From positions 1 through 23,762 of the forward strand of contig WGBS01000116.1 of the NCBI GenBank assembly GCA_015494165.1: a DNA stretch of 23,762 nt. Reading direction: 5' to 3'. Below the pieces are notes generated by a model that was not told the DNA's origin, made no database searches, and saw nothing but the letters and a program-made list of their open reading frames with translations. Below are positions 14,757 through 21,883 of this stretch, in pieces (the first letter of the stretch is position 1; the number at the start of each line of letters is the position of its first letter). The stretch comes from Gammaproteobacteria bacterium (GTDB lineage Bacteria; Pseudomonadota; Gammaproteobacteria; S144-34). A program made the position numbers and the translations under genes.

Positions 14757-15896
14757 ATGGAGGAAAAGGTGGGCCGCGGGCCCGCGGCACCGATGGCAGC
14801 CAGTCCGCTCGCGATCCAGTCCTACGCCCTGCTCGACGACGCCGAGTGCGAGGCGCGCATCGTCGCCGCCAAGGAGAAGCTCGGCGACGAGCTCGTCATC
14901 CTCGGCCACCACTACCAGCGCGAGGAGGTCTTCCGCCACGCCGACCGCACGGGCGACTCGCTCAAGCTCTCGCGCCAGGCGGCCGCCTCCGGCGCGCGCT
15001 ACATCGTCTTCTGCGGCGTCCACTTCATGGCCGAGGTCGCCGACATCCTCTCGGGACCGGGCCAGGTGTCCATCCTGCCGGACCTGGCCGCCGGCTGCTC
15101 CATGGCCGACATGGCGGTGCTGTCGAAGGTCGAGCGCGCCTGGCGCGAGCTCACGGAGGTGCTTGGCGATGCCGACGCCGCCGTCACCCCCGTCACCTAC
15201 ATCAACTCCGCCGCCGACCTGAAGGCCTTCTGCGGGCGCCACGGCGGCATCGTCTGCACGTCGAGCAACGCCGCGCGCGTGCTCGAGTGGGCCTTCGCCC
15301 GCCGCGACAAGGTGCTGTTCTTCCCGGACCAGCACCTGGGCCGCAACACGGGCTGGTCCATGGGCATCCCGCTCGAGGAGATGGCGGTCTGGGACTACGA
15401 CCGGCCCTACGGCGGGCTGACGCCGGAGCAGATCCGCCGCGCGCGCATCCTGCTGTGGAAGGGCTTCTGCTCGGTGCACCAGATGTTCCGGCCGGAGCAC
15501 ATCGACGCCTTCAAGGCGCGCTACCCGGAGGCGAAGGTGGTCTCGCACCCGGAGTGCAGCTTCGAGGTCTGCCGCAAGTCCGACGCGGTGGGCTCGACCG
15601 AGTTCATCATCCGCACCGTGGCCGAGAGCCCGCCCGGCACGCGCTGGCTGGTGGGCACCGAGCTGAACCTGGTCAACCGCCTGCACGAGCGCCACAAGGC
15701 CGAGGGCAAGAACGTGCACTTCATGGCGCCCACGGTGTGCATGTGCTCGACCATGTTCCGCATCGACCCGCAGCACCTCGCCTGGACGCTGGACAACCTG
15801 GTCGAGGGGCGGGTGGTCAACCGCATCCGCGTGCCGGACGAGGTGGCCGCCCAGGCGCGCGAGGCGCTCGACCGCATGCTGGAGGTCTCGCCGTAG
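14757..15896 (+). CDS. nadA: Quinolinate synthase NadA
   Basis: Iron-sulfur enzyme of de novo NAD synthesis that condenses iminoaspartate with dihydroxyacetone phosphate to quinolinate. The 379-residue protein contains HHYQREEV (51-58), HADRTGDSLKLS (61-72), Cys86 in FCGVHFMAE, Cys238 in GFCSVHQ, HPECSFEV (264-271) and CMCSTMF (328-334). Three cysteines ligate the 4Fe-4S cluster. The CMCSTMFRID form resembles the longer Bacillus-type NadA rather than the E. coli type. GGAGG inside codons 1-3 is placed well for an in-frame GTG at 14769, so the true start may be four codons later. Confidence 0.96.
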   Translation: MEEKVGRGPAAPMAASPLAIQSYALLDDAECEARIVAAKEKLGDELVILGHHYQREEVFRHADRTGDSLKLSRQAAASGARYIVFCGVHFMAEVADILSGPGQVSILPDLAAGCSMADMAVLSKVERAWRELTEVLGDADAAVTPVTYINSAADLKAFCGRHGGIVCTSSNAARVLEWAFARRDKVLFFPDQHLGRNTGWSMGIPLEEMAVWDYDRPYGGLTPEQIRRARILLWKGFCSVHQMFRPEHIDAFKARYPEAKVVSHPECSFEVCRKSDAVGSTEFIIRTVAESPPGTRWLVGTELNLVNRLHERHKAEGKNVHFMAPTVCMCSTMFRIDPQHLAWTLDNLVEGRVVNRIRVPDEVAAQAREALDRMLEVSP

Positions 15897-15930
15897 GCGG
15901 TGGGCGGTGTGCGGTGCACGGTGGACGGCC
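15896..15930. repeat. Heptamer tract after nadA
   Basis: Immediately from the nadA stop the sequence reads GGCGGTG, GGCGGTG, TGCGGTG, CACGGTG, GACGGCC, with exact 7-base spacing. The rest of the gap to 16004 shows only a short GCCTCG/CGAGGC inverted repeat and no gene. Confidence 0.55.
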
Positions 15931-16004
15931 TCGTCGAGGCGGGGCGGGCTCGTCGCGGATGGGGCTGAGCCGGGGCATCCGCCCGGCATAGGAAGCCGGA
16001 TCCC

Positions 16005-16670
16005 GTGCCCGCCACGGTCGGCCGCTCCCAGGAGGCCAAGTCCGGCGCCGCCGTCGTCCTGATCCACGGCTTCTGGCTCAATCCGGCCTGGATGGCGCCG
16101 CTCGGCCGGCGGCTCGCCCGCCACGGGCTGGAGCCCTGGCACCACCGCTACGCCACCACCCGGCGCGGGCCCGAGGCGGCCGCCGCGGGGCTCGCCGCCT
16201 GCGTGGCGGCGCTGCGCGCGCGCGGCCGCGCGCCGGTCCACCTCGTCGGCCACAGCCTCGGCGGGCTGGTGGCGGTCGCCGCCCTGCGCGCGGGCCTCGA
16301 CCTCGCCGGCGGGCGCGCCGTGCTCCTCGGCACGCCCGCGCAGGGCAGCGGTGTCGCCCGCCACCTCCGCCGCCGCGGGCTCGGCTGGCTCATGGGGGCG
16401 ATGGCGGAGGCGCTCGCAGCCGGCATCCCCCGCCACGAGGGGCCCGTGGAGGTGGGCGTGATCGCGGGCACCCTCGACCTCGGCGCGGGCCGGCTCCTCG
16501 GGGGCTACGACGGGCCCGGCGACGGCACCGTGGCGCTCGCCGAGACCCGTCTCGAGGGCGCCGCAGGCGAGGTGGCGCTGCGCGCGAGCCACCTGGGGCT
16601 GCTGTTCTCGCCGCGCGTGGCCGAGGCCGTCGCCGCCTTCCTCGCGCGCGGGCGCTTCCCCGCGGCCTAG
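16005..16670 (+). CDS. Alpha/beta-hydrolase fold protein
   Basis: Predicted serine hydrolase (lipase or esterase-like) of 221 residues; substrate unknown. The HGF oxyanion region (21-23) is followed by nucleophile Ser84 in VGHSLGG. A probable catalytic Asp (173, GDGTVAL) and His (196, ASHLGLLFS) complete the triad. The short length and absence of a large cap resemble the triacylglycerol-lipase-like or PGAP1-like minimal hydrolases of proteobacteria. No signal peptide is evident. Start is a GTG 108 bases after nadA; no strong ribosome site was found. Its place between nadA and yebC gives no clear functional hint. Confidence 0.82.
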   Translation: MPATVGRSQEAKSGAAVVLIHGFWLNPAWMAPLGRRLARHGLEPWHHRYATTRRGPEAAAAGLAACVAALRARGRAPVHLVGHSLGGLVAVAALRAGLDLAGGRAVLLGTPAQGSGVARHLRRRGLGWLMGAMAEALAAGIPRHEGPVEVGVIAGTLDLGAGRLLGGYDGPGDGTVALAETRLEGAAGEVALRASHLGLLFSPRVAEAVAAFLARGRFPAA

Positions 16671-16738
16671 CCGGGCCGCCCGCGCGCCGGTGTACACTAT
16701 CGCGCCGCGAAACAGAGGCTTGGAAACGAACCGGGACG

Positions 16739-17482
16739 ATGGCAGGTCACAGCAAGTGGGCGAACATCCAGCACCGCAAGAGCGCGCAGGACGCCAAGCG
16801 CGGCAAGCTCTTCACCAAGCTCATCCGTGAGATCACGGTGGCGGCGCGCCTCGGCGGGCCGGACCCCGAGGCCAACCCGCGCCTGCGGCTCGCGATCGAC
16901 CGCGCCCAGGACGCGAACATGCCCAAGGAGAACATCGAGCGCGCCATCAAGCGCGGCAGCGGCGCCCAGGACGGCGCCGCCCTCGAGGAGGTGCGCTACG
17001 AGGGCTACGGGCCGGGGGGCGTGGCGGTCATGGTCGACTGCCTCACGGACAACCGCAAGCGCACCGTCGCCGACGTGCGCCACGTCTTCAGCAAGTGCGG
17101 GGGCAACCTCGGCACCGACGGGTCCGTCGCCTATCTCTTCCGCAAGCAGGGCGTGATCGGCTTCCCGGCCGGCAGCGACGAGGACCGCATCATGGAAGTG
17201 GCGCTCGAGGCCGGCGCCGAGGACGTGGTCACCGACGAGGAGGGCGCGATCGAGGTCCTCACCGCGCCCGAGGACTTCGTGCGCGTGCGCGAGGCCATGA
17301 AGGCGGCGGGCCTCGAGCCCGAGCACGCCGAGGTCACCATGCGCGCGAGCACGAGCACGCGGCTGGACGAGGAGGACGCCCGCCGCATGGTGAAGCTCCT
17401 CGAGATGCTCGAGGACCTCGACGACGTCCAGCGCGTCTACTCCAACGCCGACATCTCCGAGGAGGTCCTCGAGAAGCTGTGA
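16739..17482 (+). CDS. yebC: YebC/PmpR family translation/transcription factor (TACO1-like)
   Basis: Highly conserved 247-residue cytoplasmic protein of the YebC/TACO1 family. Members have been described as transcriptional regulators (PmpR) and, more recently, as ribosome-associated factors easing stalled translation. The signature start MAGHSKWANIQHRKSAQD is intact, followed by KLFTKLIREI, MPKENIERAIKRG and YEGYGPGG. Length is normal. The ATG lies 68 bases after the hydrolase gene. A TACACT at 16693-16698 could be a -10 box but has no matching -35. It is followed by a repeat-rich gap and ruvC, the usual neighbour. Confidence 0.97.
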   Translation: MAGHSKWANIQHRKSAQDAKRGKLFTKLIREITVAARLGGPDPEANPRLRLAIDRAQDANMPKENIERAIKRGSGAQDGAALEEVRYEGYGPGGVAVMVDCLTDNRKRTVADVRHVFSKCGGNLGTDGSVAYLFRKQGVIGFPAGSDEDRIMEVALEAGAEDVVTDEEGAIEVLTAPEDFVRVREAMKAAGLEPEHAEVTMRASTSTRLDEEDARRMVKLLEMLEDLDDVQRVYSNADISEEVLEKL

Positions 17483-17483
17483 G

Positions 17484-17498
17484 CCCGCCTGCGGCGGG
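17484..17498 (+). terminator. Hairpin just after yebC
   Basis: CCCGCC (17484-17489), loop TGC, GGCGGG (17493-17498), beginning one base after the yebC stop. The six-base GC stem has no following T-run, so it is a possible but weak terminator. Confidence 0.35.
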
Positions 17499-17517
17499 AG
17501 AGACGAGAGACGTGGGT

Positions 17518-17575
17518 CGGGAGGCGAGGGGCGGTGCGCGCTCCGCGCGCCGCTTGTCGGTTTTTCCCGCCTCCC
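17518..17575. repeat. 58-nt hairpin repeat, unit 1
   Basis: Outer arms GGGAGGCG and CGCCTCCC pair perfectly, and an inner hairpin GCGCGC/TCC/GCGCGC lies about 18 bases in. It aligns without gaps to unit 2 at 17629-17686. Confidence 0.7.
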
Positions 17576-17628
17576 CGGTCGGGGCCGGAAGCCTCTCCCG
17601 CAGTCGTAGAGTGGCGGGAGGCGAGAGG

Positions 17629-17686
17629 CGGGAGGCGAGGGTTGGTGCGCCCTTCGGGCGCGGCCGATTGGTCTTTCCCGTCTCCC
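17629..17686. repeat. 58-nt hairpin repeat, unit 2
   Basis: Same length and layout as unit 1. The inner hairpin is GCGCCC/TTC/GGGCGC, so bases changed on both sides with pairing kept. The outer arms GGGAGGCG and CGTCTCCC pair with one G-U wobble. Confidence 0.7.
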
Positions 17687-17764
17687 GTCACCCGTCTCCC
17701 GCAACCCGTCTCCCGTAACCTCGCACTGTGGACCGCATCCCGCAAACTGTTTACTGTTCCCCGC

Positions 17765-18292
17765 ATGACCCGCATCCTCGGCATCGACCCCGGCTCGCGC
17801 GCGACGGGCTACGGGATCGTCGACGCCGACGGCCCCGCGGTGGCGCACGTGGCGAGCGGCGTGATCCGCCCCGCCGGGGCGAGCCTGCCGCGGCGCGTGG
17901 CGGCGATCTTCCGCGCGCTGGGCGAGGTCGTCGCCGAGCACGCCCCGGAGGAGGCGGCGGTGGAGGCCGTCTTCGTGCACCGCAACGCCGAGGCGGCCCT
18001 GAAGCTCGGGCAGGCGCGCGGGGCGGCGCTGTGCGCGCTGCTCGAGGCGGGGCTGGAGGTCGCCGAGTACAACCCGCGCGAGGTCAAGCTGGCGCTCGTC
18101 GGCAACGGCGCCGCCGCCAAGGCGCAGGTGCAGCACATGGTGCGTACGCTCCTTGCCCTCGAGCGCGCGCCCGAGGCCGACGCCGCCGACGCCCTCGCGC
18201 TCGCCATCTGCCACCACCACACGCGCGCCACGCTCGCGCGCCTGCCGGCGGGCGCGCGCCGGGGGCGGCGCCGCGGGAGGGGCTGGCGGTGA
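17765..18292 (+). CDS. ruvC: Crossover junction endodeoxyribonuclease RuvC
   Basis: Holliday junction resolvase that acts as a dimer with RuvAB during recombinational repair. The 175-residue protein has the acidic catalytic residues at Asp8 (LGIDPGSRATGYG), Glu67 (AAVEAVFVHRN), Asp139 and Asp142 (EADAADALALAICHHH). Length is normal, ending in a very Arg-rich tail. The start is ATG 17765; the open frame runs further upstream through the heptamer tract, which is not coding. There is no evident ribosome site. The stop overlaps the ruvA GTG by 4 bases, so translation is coupled. Confidence 0.97.
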   Translation: MTRILGIDPGSRATGYGIVDADGPAVAHVASGVIRPAGASLPRRVAAIFRALGEVVAEHAPEEAAVEAVFVHRNAEAALKLGQARGAALCALLEAGLEVAEYNPREVKLALVGNGAAAKAQVQHMVRTLLALERAPEADAADALALAICHHHTRATLARLPAGARRGRRRGRGWR

Positions 18293-18891
18293 TCGGGCGC
18301 CTGCGCGGCGTGGTCGCCGAGAAGCGCCCGCCCTTCCTGCTGCTCGACGTGGGCGGCGTGGGCTACGAGCTCGAGGCGCCCATGTCCACCTTCTACCGTC
18401 TGCCCCCCGTCGGGGGCGAGGCGGTGCTGCTCACCCACCTCGTGGTACGCGACGACGCCCAGCAGCTCTTCGGCTTCGCCACCGCCGCCGAGCGCGACCT
18501 TTTCCGCGCGCTCATCCGCGTGAGCGGCGTCGGCGCCAAGATGGCGCTCGCCATCCTCTCCGGGATCAGCGCCGAGGCCTTCGCACGCTGCGTGCACGAG
18601 GGCGACAGCGCCGCGCTGGTGCGCCTGCCGGGCATCGGACGCAAGACCGCCGAGCGCCTCATCGTCGAGATGCGCGACCGCATCGCCCCGCCCGGCGAGG
18701 CGGGGGAGGGCGCGGGCGGGGAAGCGCCTGCCGCCGCCCCCGGCGATCCCGTGGCCGACGCCGTGAGCGCCCTCGTGGCCCTGGGCTACCGGCCGGCCGA
18801 GGCGAGCCGCATGGTGGACGCCGTCGAGACCGACGGGCGCTCCAGCGAGGAGATCATCCGCCTCGCCCTCCAGGCCGCCCTGCGCCGCTGA
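18289..18891 (+). CDS. ruvA: Holliday junction DNA helicase RuvA
   Basis: Junction-binding tetramer that loads RuvB. The 200-residue protein starts at GTG (VIGRLRG) within the last four bases of ruvC. It has the N-terminal OB domain (about 1-63), tandem helix-hairpin-helix motifs (VSGVGAKMALAIL and LPGIGRKTAERLI, about 75-130), a flexible Gly/Ala/Pro linker and the C-terminal three-helix domain that contacts RuvB (VADAVSALVALGYRPAEAS onward). All three domains are complete. The gap to ruvB contains a decayed PIN-toxin tail. Confidence 0.97.
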   Translation: MIGRLRGVVAEKRPPFLLLDVGGVGYELEAPMSTFYRLPPVGGEAVLLTHLVVRDDAQQLFGFATAAERDLFRALIRVSGVGAKMALAILSGISAEAFARCVHEGDSAALVRLPGIGRKTAERLIVEMRDRIAPPGEAGEGAGGEAPAAAPGDPVADAVSALVALGYRPAEASRMVDAVETDGRSSEEIIRLALQAALRR

Positions 18892-18902
18892 AGCCGCACA
18901 GC

Positions 18903-19004
18903 GGAGTCGCCGCCCATGCGATCGCCGAGGGGGCGGTGCTGGTGACGGGCAACGGGCGGCATTTCGGGCGCGTCGGCGCCCCGCTTACGACCGAGACCTG
19001 GTAG
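18903..19004 (+). pseudogene. Remnant of a PIN-domain (VapC-like) toxin C-terminus
   Basis: A frame ending at TAG 19002 reads GVAAHAIAEGAVLVTGNGRH then FGRVGAPLTTETW. This strongly resembles the last helix-strand-helix of VapC/FitB-type PIN toxins (a helix, then 'GA.LVT.N.R.F.RV'). The upstream part of the domain, with its first acidic residues, is absent because the frame runs into ruvA in another frame. No start codon or ribosome site serves it. I read it as the leftover of a toxin gene eroded between ruvA and ruvB. Confidence 0.6.
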
Positions 19005-19028
19005 GCGCACGCGCGCGGCGCCTTCGGC

Positions 19029-19034
19029 TACACT
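19029..19034 (+). promoter_or_regulatory. Possible -10 box of ruvB
   Basis: TACACT ends 7 bases before the ruvB ATG, the same spacing and the same GGCGCC spacer sequence as TATAAG before the phosphorylase gene. If active, the transcript would be leaderless. No -35 is evident. Confidence 0.25.
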
Positions 19035-19041
19035 TGGCGCC

Positions 19042-20070
19042 ATGCCCGAGCGCGTCATCGCCCCCCAGGCCACGGCCGAGGACGAGGCCCTCGAGCGCAG
19101 CGTGCGCCCGCGGCGCCTCGACGAGTACATCGGCCAGGGGGCGGTGCGCGAGCAGATGTCGATCTTCATCCAGGCGGCGCGCGCCCGCGGCGAGGCGCTC
19201 GACCACGTGCTGCTCTTCGGCCCGCCGGGCCTCGGCAAGACCACGCTCGCGCACGTGATCGCCAACGAGCTCGGCGTCGGCCTGCGCCACACCTCGGGGC
19301 CGGTGCTCGAGCGCCCGGGCGACCTGGTGGCGCTGCTCACCAACCTCGAGCCGCGCGACGTGCTCTTCGTCGACGAGATCCATCGCCTCAGCCCCGTGGT
19401 CGAGGAGGTGCTGTATCCGGCGATGGAGGACTTCCAGGTCGACATCGTCATCGGCGAGGGGCCGGCGGCGCGCTCGATCCGCCTGGATCTCCCCCCCTTC
19501 ACGCTGGTGGGGGCCACCACGCGCGCGGGGCTCCTCACCTCGCCCCTGCGCGACCGTTTCGGCATCGTCCAGCGCCTCGACTACTACGACGTCGAGGAGC
19601 TGACGCGCATCGTCGCGCGCGCGGCGGGCATCCTCGGCGTGGCGGTGGAGCCCGACGGCGCACGCGAGATCGCGCGCCGCGCGCGCGGCACGCCGCGGGT
19701 GGCCAACCGCCTGCTGCGGCGCGTGCGCGACTACGCCGAGGTGCGCGCCGAGGGGCGCATCACGGCCGAGGTCGCCGACGCGGCGCTGCGCATGCTGGCG
19801 GTGGACGAGCGCGGCTTCGATCCCCTCGACCGGCGGCTGCTGCGCACCATCATCGAGCACTTCGACGGGGGCCCGGTCGGCATCGACAGCCTCGCCGCCG
19901 CCGTGGGCGAGGCGCGCGACACCATCGAGGACGTGCTCGAGCCCTACCTCATCCAGCAGGGCTTCCTCGCCCGCACGCCGCGCGGGCGCGTCGCCACCCG
20001 CCGCGCCTACGAGCACCTGCGGCTTCCGCCCCCGCCGCGCGCGGAGGCGCCGCCGGACCTCTTCGCCTGA
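19042..20070 (+). CDS. ruvB: Holliday junction branch migration ATPase RuvB
   Basis: Hexameric AAA+ motor that drives branch migration with RuvA. The 342-residue protein has LRPxxLDEYIGQ-like start (RPRRLDEYIGQ, 22-32), Walker A FGPPGLGKTTLA (59-70), Walker B LFVDEIHRL (108-116), sensor-1 region LVGATTRAGLLTSPLRDRFG and the C-terminal winged-helix ending in TPRGRVATRRAYEHL. Length is normal. It is separated from ruvA by 150 bases, wider than usual, because of the toxin remnant. A sensor kinase gene follows 24 bases later, instead of the ybgC/tolQ genes often found here. Confidence 0.98.
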   Translation: MPERVIAPQATAEDEALERSVRPRRLDEYIGQGAVREQMSIFIQAARARGEALDHVLLFGPPGLGKTTLAHVIANELGVGLRHTSGPVLERPGDLVALLTNLEPRDVLFVDEIHRLSPVVEEVLYPAMEDFQVDIVIGEGPAARSIRLDLPPFTLVGATTRAGLLTSPLRDRFGIVQRLDYYDVEELTRIVARAAGILGVAVEPDGAREIARRARGTPRVANRLLRRVRDYAEVRAEGRITAEVADAALRMLAVDERGFDPLDRRLLRTIIEHFDGGPVGIDSLAAAVGEARDTIEDVLEPYLIQQGFLARTPRGRVATRRAYEHLRLPPPPRAEAPPDLFA

Positions 20071-20094
20071 GCGGCGGGGGCGCAGGGAGGCGTC

Positions 20095-21579
20095 ATGGGC
20101 ATCCTGCGGCCGCGCTCCATCCCGGTGCTGCTCGGCGTCGGCTTCGCCGCCGTCGGCGTGCCGCTCATGGCCGCGCTCGGGCTCGCCGCCTACCAGGTGG
20201 GCGAGCTCGCCCACCAGAGCCGCGCCGCGGTGCACCAGGCGGTGCGCGTGGTGCAGGGCAGCCGCCTGCTGCGCGAGGAGCTGACCAGCATGGAGCGCGC
20301 CGCGCGCCAGCACCGGGTGCTCGGCGACCCGGCCCTGCTGGCGGCCTACCGCGAGGCGCGCGCGCGCCTGCGCGAGGCGGCCGACGGGCTCGCGCGCGCG
20401 CTGCCGGCCGCAGAGCGCGAGCGCCTGCTCGGCCCGCTGCTCGCCGAGGAGGCGGCGCTGTCGCGCGCGGTGCTGGCCGGCGGACCCGGCCCGGACGAGG
20501 CCGCGCTCGCGCGCCGCTTCGCCGACCTGCACGCGCGCGCCGCCGCCCTGCTCGAGGCCGGCCATCGCCTCGTCGACCGCGAGACCGCGGCCCTCACGGC
20601 CGCCGCCGAGGACACGCGCCGGCTGCTGTTCCTGCTCGCCGTCTCGCTGGTGCCGCTCTCGCTCGCCTCGGCGGGGCTCTTCGGCTGGCTGATCCTGCGC
20701 CCCCTGCGCGCCCTCGAGCGTGCCATCCACCGCCTGGGCGAGGGGGGCTTCGAGGCGCCGGTGGCCGTCGAGGGCCCCGAGGACATCCGCCGCCTCGGCG
20801 AGCGCCTCGAGTGGCTGCGCCGCCGCCAGCTCGAGCTCGAGGCCGCCAAGGCGCGCTTCCTCGGCCACCTCTCGCACGAGCTCAAGACGCCGCTCGCCAC
20901 CGTGCGCGAGGCGGGCGAGCTGCTGCACGACGAGGTGGTGGGGCCGCTCAACCCGCGCCAGGCCGAGATCGTCGAGATCCTGCGCGCGAGTTCGCGCGAG
21001 CTGCAGCGCGCGATCGAGAACCTCCTCGCCTTCGCCACCGCTGACCCGCGGCGGCTGGTGCTGCGGCGCGAGCCGGTCGCCCTCGACGCGCTCGTGCGCG
21101 CCGTCGTCGCCAACCACAAGCCGGTGCTGCTCGGCCGCGGCATCGAGGTCGAGGCCGTGCTCGAGCCCGTGCGCGTGACGGGCGACCCCGAGCGCCTGCG
21201 CGCCGCGGTCGACAACCTGGTCTCCAACGCCGTCAAGTTCAGCCCCCGCGGCGGCACCATCCACGTCCGGCTCGCCGCGGACGCCGCGCGCGGCATGGCC
21301 GTGCTGGAGGTGGCGGACTCCGGCCCCGGGATCCCGCCCGAGGAGCGCGAGCGGGTCTTCGACCCCTTCTACCAGGGCGGCGCGCGCGCCGAGGGCTACG
21401 TGGTCAAGGGCTCGGGGCTGGGGCTCTCCATCGTGCGCGAGTGCGCCGAGGCCCACGGGGGCTCGGTGGCGGTGCTGGACAGCGAGCGTGGCGCCCGCCT
21501 GCGTCTGGAGCTGCCGCTGGCCACGGCGGATGGGCGCGAGGCCTCCGCCGCAGTTGGGGAGGCGCGCTGTGCGGGCTGA
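20095..21579 (+). CDS. glrK: Sensor histidine kinase, GlrK (QseE)-like
   Basis: Membrane sensor kinase of 494 residues. TM1 is at about 10-32 and TM2 at about 177-202, flanking a helical Ala/Glu/Arg-rich periplasmic domain. A HAMP-like region follows (about 200-250). The H-box is FLGHLSHELKTPLA with His261, the N-box NLVSNAVKFS (374-383), and the ATP lid DSGPGIP (408-414) and GSGLGLSI (439-446). The assignment to GlrK rests on family architecture plus the next two genes, a small lipoprotein and a GAFTGA-type response regulator, which is the glrK-qseG-glrR order. The signal is unknown. The 3' end overlaps the lipoprotein gene by 11 bases. Confidence 0.88.
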   Translation: MGILRPRSIPVLLGVGFAAVGVPLMAALGLAAYQVGELAHQSRAAVHQAVRVVQGSRLLREELTSMERAARQHRVLGDPALLAAYREARARLREAADGLARALPAAERERLLGPLLAEEAALSRAVLAGGPGPDEAALARRFADLHARAAALLEAGHRLVDRETAALTAAAEDTRRLLFLLAVSLVPLSLASAGLFGWLILRPLRALERAIHRLGEGGFEAPVAVEGPEDIRRLGERLEWLRRRQLELEAAKARFLGHLSHELKTPLATVREAGELLHDEVVGPLNPRQAEIVEILRASSRELQRAIENLLAFATADPRRLVLRREPVALDALVRAVVANHKPVLLGRGIEVEAVLEPVRVTGDPERLRAAVDNLVSNAVKFSPRGGTIHVRLAADAARGMAVLEVADSGPGIPPEERERVFDPFYQGGARAEGYVVKGSGLGLSIVRECAEAHGGSVAVLDSERGARLRLELPLATADGREASAAVGEARCAG

Positions 21580-21883
21580 GCGGCTCGCCGCGCTCGCGCT
21601 CGCCGCCGCGCTCGCCGGCTGCGCGCACGCGCCCCAGCGCCCGTCGGCCGCCGCCGCAGGCGGCGCGCCGCCCCCCGGGGCAGGGGAGGAGCGCCAGGCG
21701 CTCGCGCTCCTCGCCTGGCTCGAGACCGCCCGCGCGGATCTCGCCGCCGCCGAGGCGCGCAACGCCACGCTCGAGCGCCAGCTCGAGGCCCTCAAGGACA
21801 TCGAACGCAGCATCCGCGAGCGCGGCCGCGCCGCGGGAAACGGGAGGAGAGGCGATGGCACGCGGACGCGTCCTTCTCGTTGA
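21569..21883 (+). CDS. Small lipoprotein, QseG-like accessory
   Basis: Short 104-residue protein with a lipoprotein signal: basic start MRAERL, hydrophobic Ala/Leu core and lipobox LAGC, with the lipidated Cys near residue 18. A Pro/Ala-rich linker and then a charged heptad-like helix (about 55-90, LAWLETARADLAAAEARNAT) suggest a coiled coil. By position it corresponds to QseG, the outer-membrane lipoprotein that activates GlrK. It is less than half the length of E. coli QseG and I cannot confirm homology by sequence. GTG start with GGGGAGG upstream. It overlaps glrK (11 bases) and glrR (29 bases). Confidence 0.7.
   Translation: MRAERLAALALAAALAGCAHAPQRPSAAAAGGAPPPGAGEERQALALLAWLETARADLAAAEARNATLERQLEALKDIERSIRERGRAAGNGRRGDGTRTRPSR

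Larger units (their letters stand above)
17499..17764. repeat. Heptamer-rich repeat tract between yebC and ruvC
   Basis: This 266-base gap has no gene. It is built largely of 7-base units such as GCGGGAG GCGAGAG GCGGGAG GCGAGGG (17614-17641) and, at 17680-17720, TCTCCCG, TCACCCG, TCTCCCG, CAACCCG, TCTCCCG. The tract continues up to ruvC with TCCCGCA, AACTGTT, TACTGTT, CCCCGCA. Purine-rich units on the left and pyrimidine-rich units on the right are complementary, so arms can pair. Two 58-nt hairpin units are embedded (17518-17575 and 17629-17686). No ribosome site for ruvC is visible at its end. Confidence 0.75.

Noticed and set aside
16693..16698. TACACT as a yebC promoter
   Set aside because: There is no -35 at suitable spacing and the spacing to the start differs from the other candidates, so it is left unassigned.
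17484..17764. CRISPR array or tandem gene in the yebC-ruvC gap
   Set aside because: Units are 7 bases long and degenerate, with no constant repeat-spacer pattern and no cas genes nearby. The open frame running into ruvC here has no ribosome site and low-complexity translation.
18985..21861. A 958-codon minus-strand open frame opposite ruvB and glrK
   Set aside because: Its composition is that of a complement-strand shadow, with no ribosome site or domain, and it is fully explained by the codon bias of ruvB and glrK.
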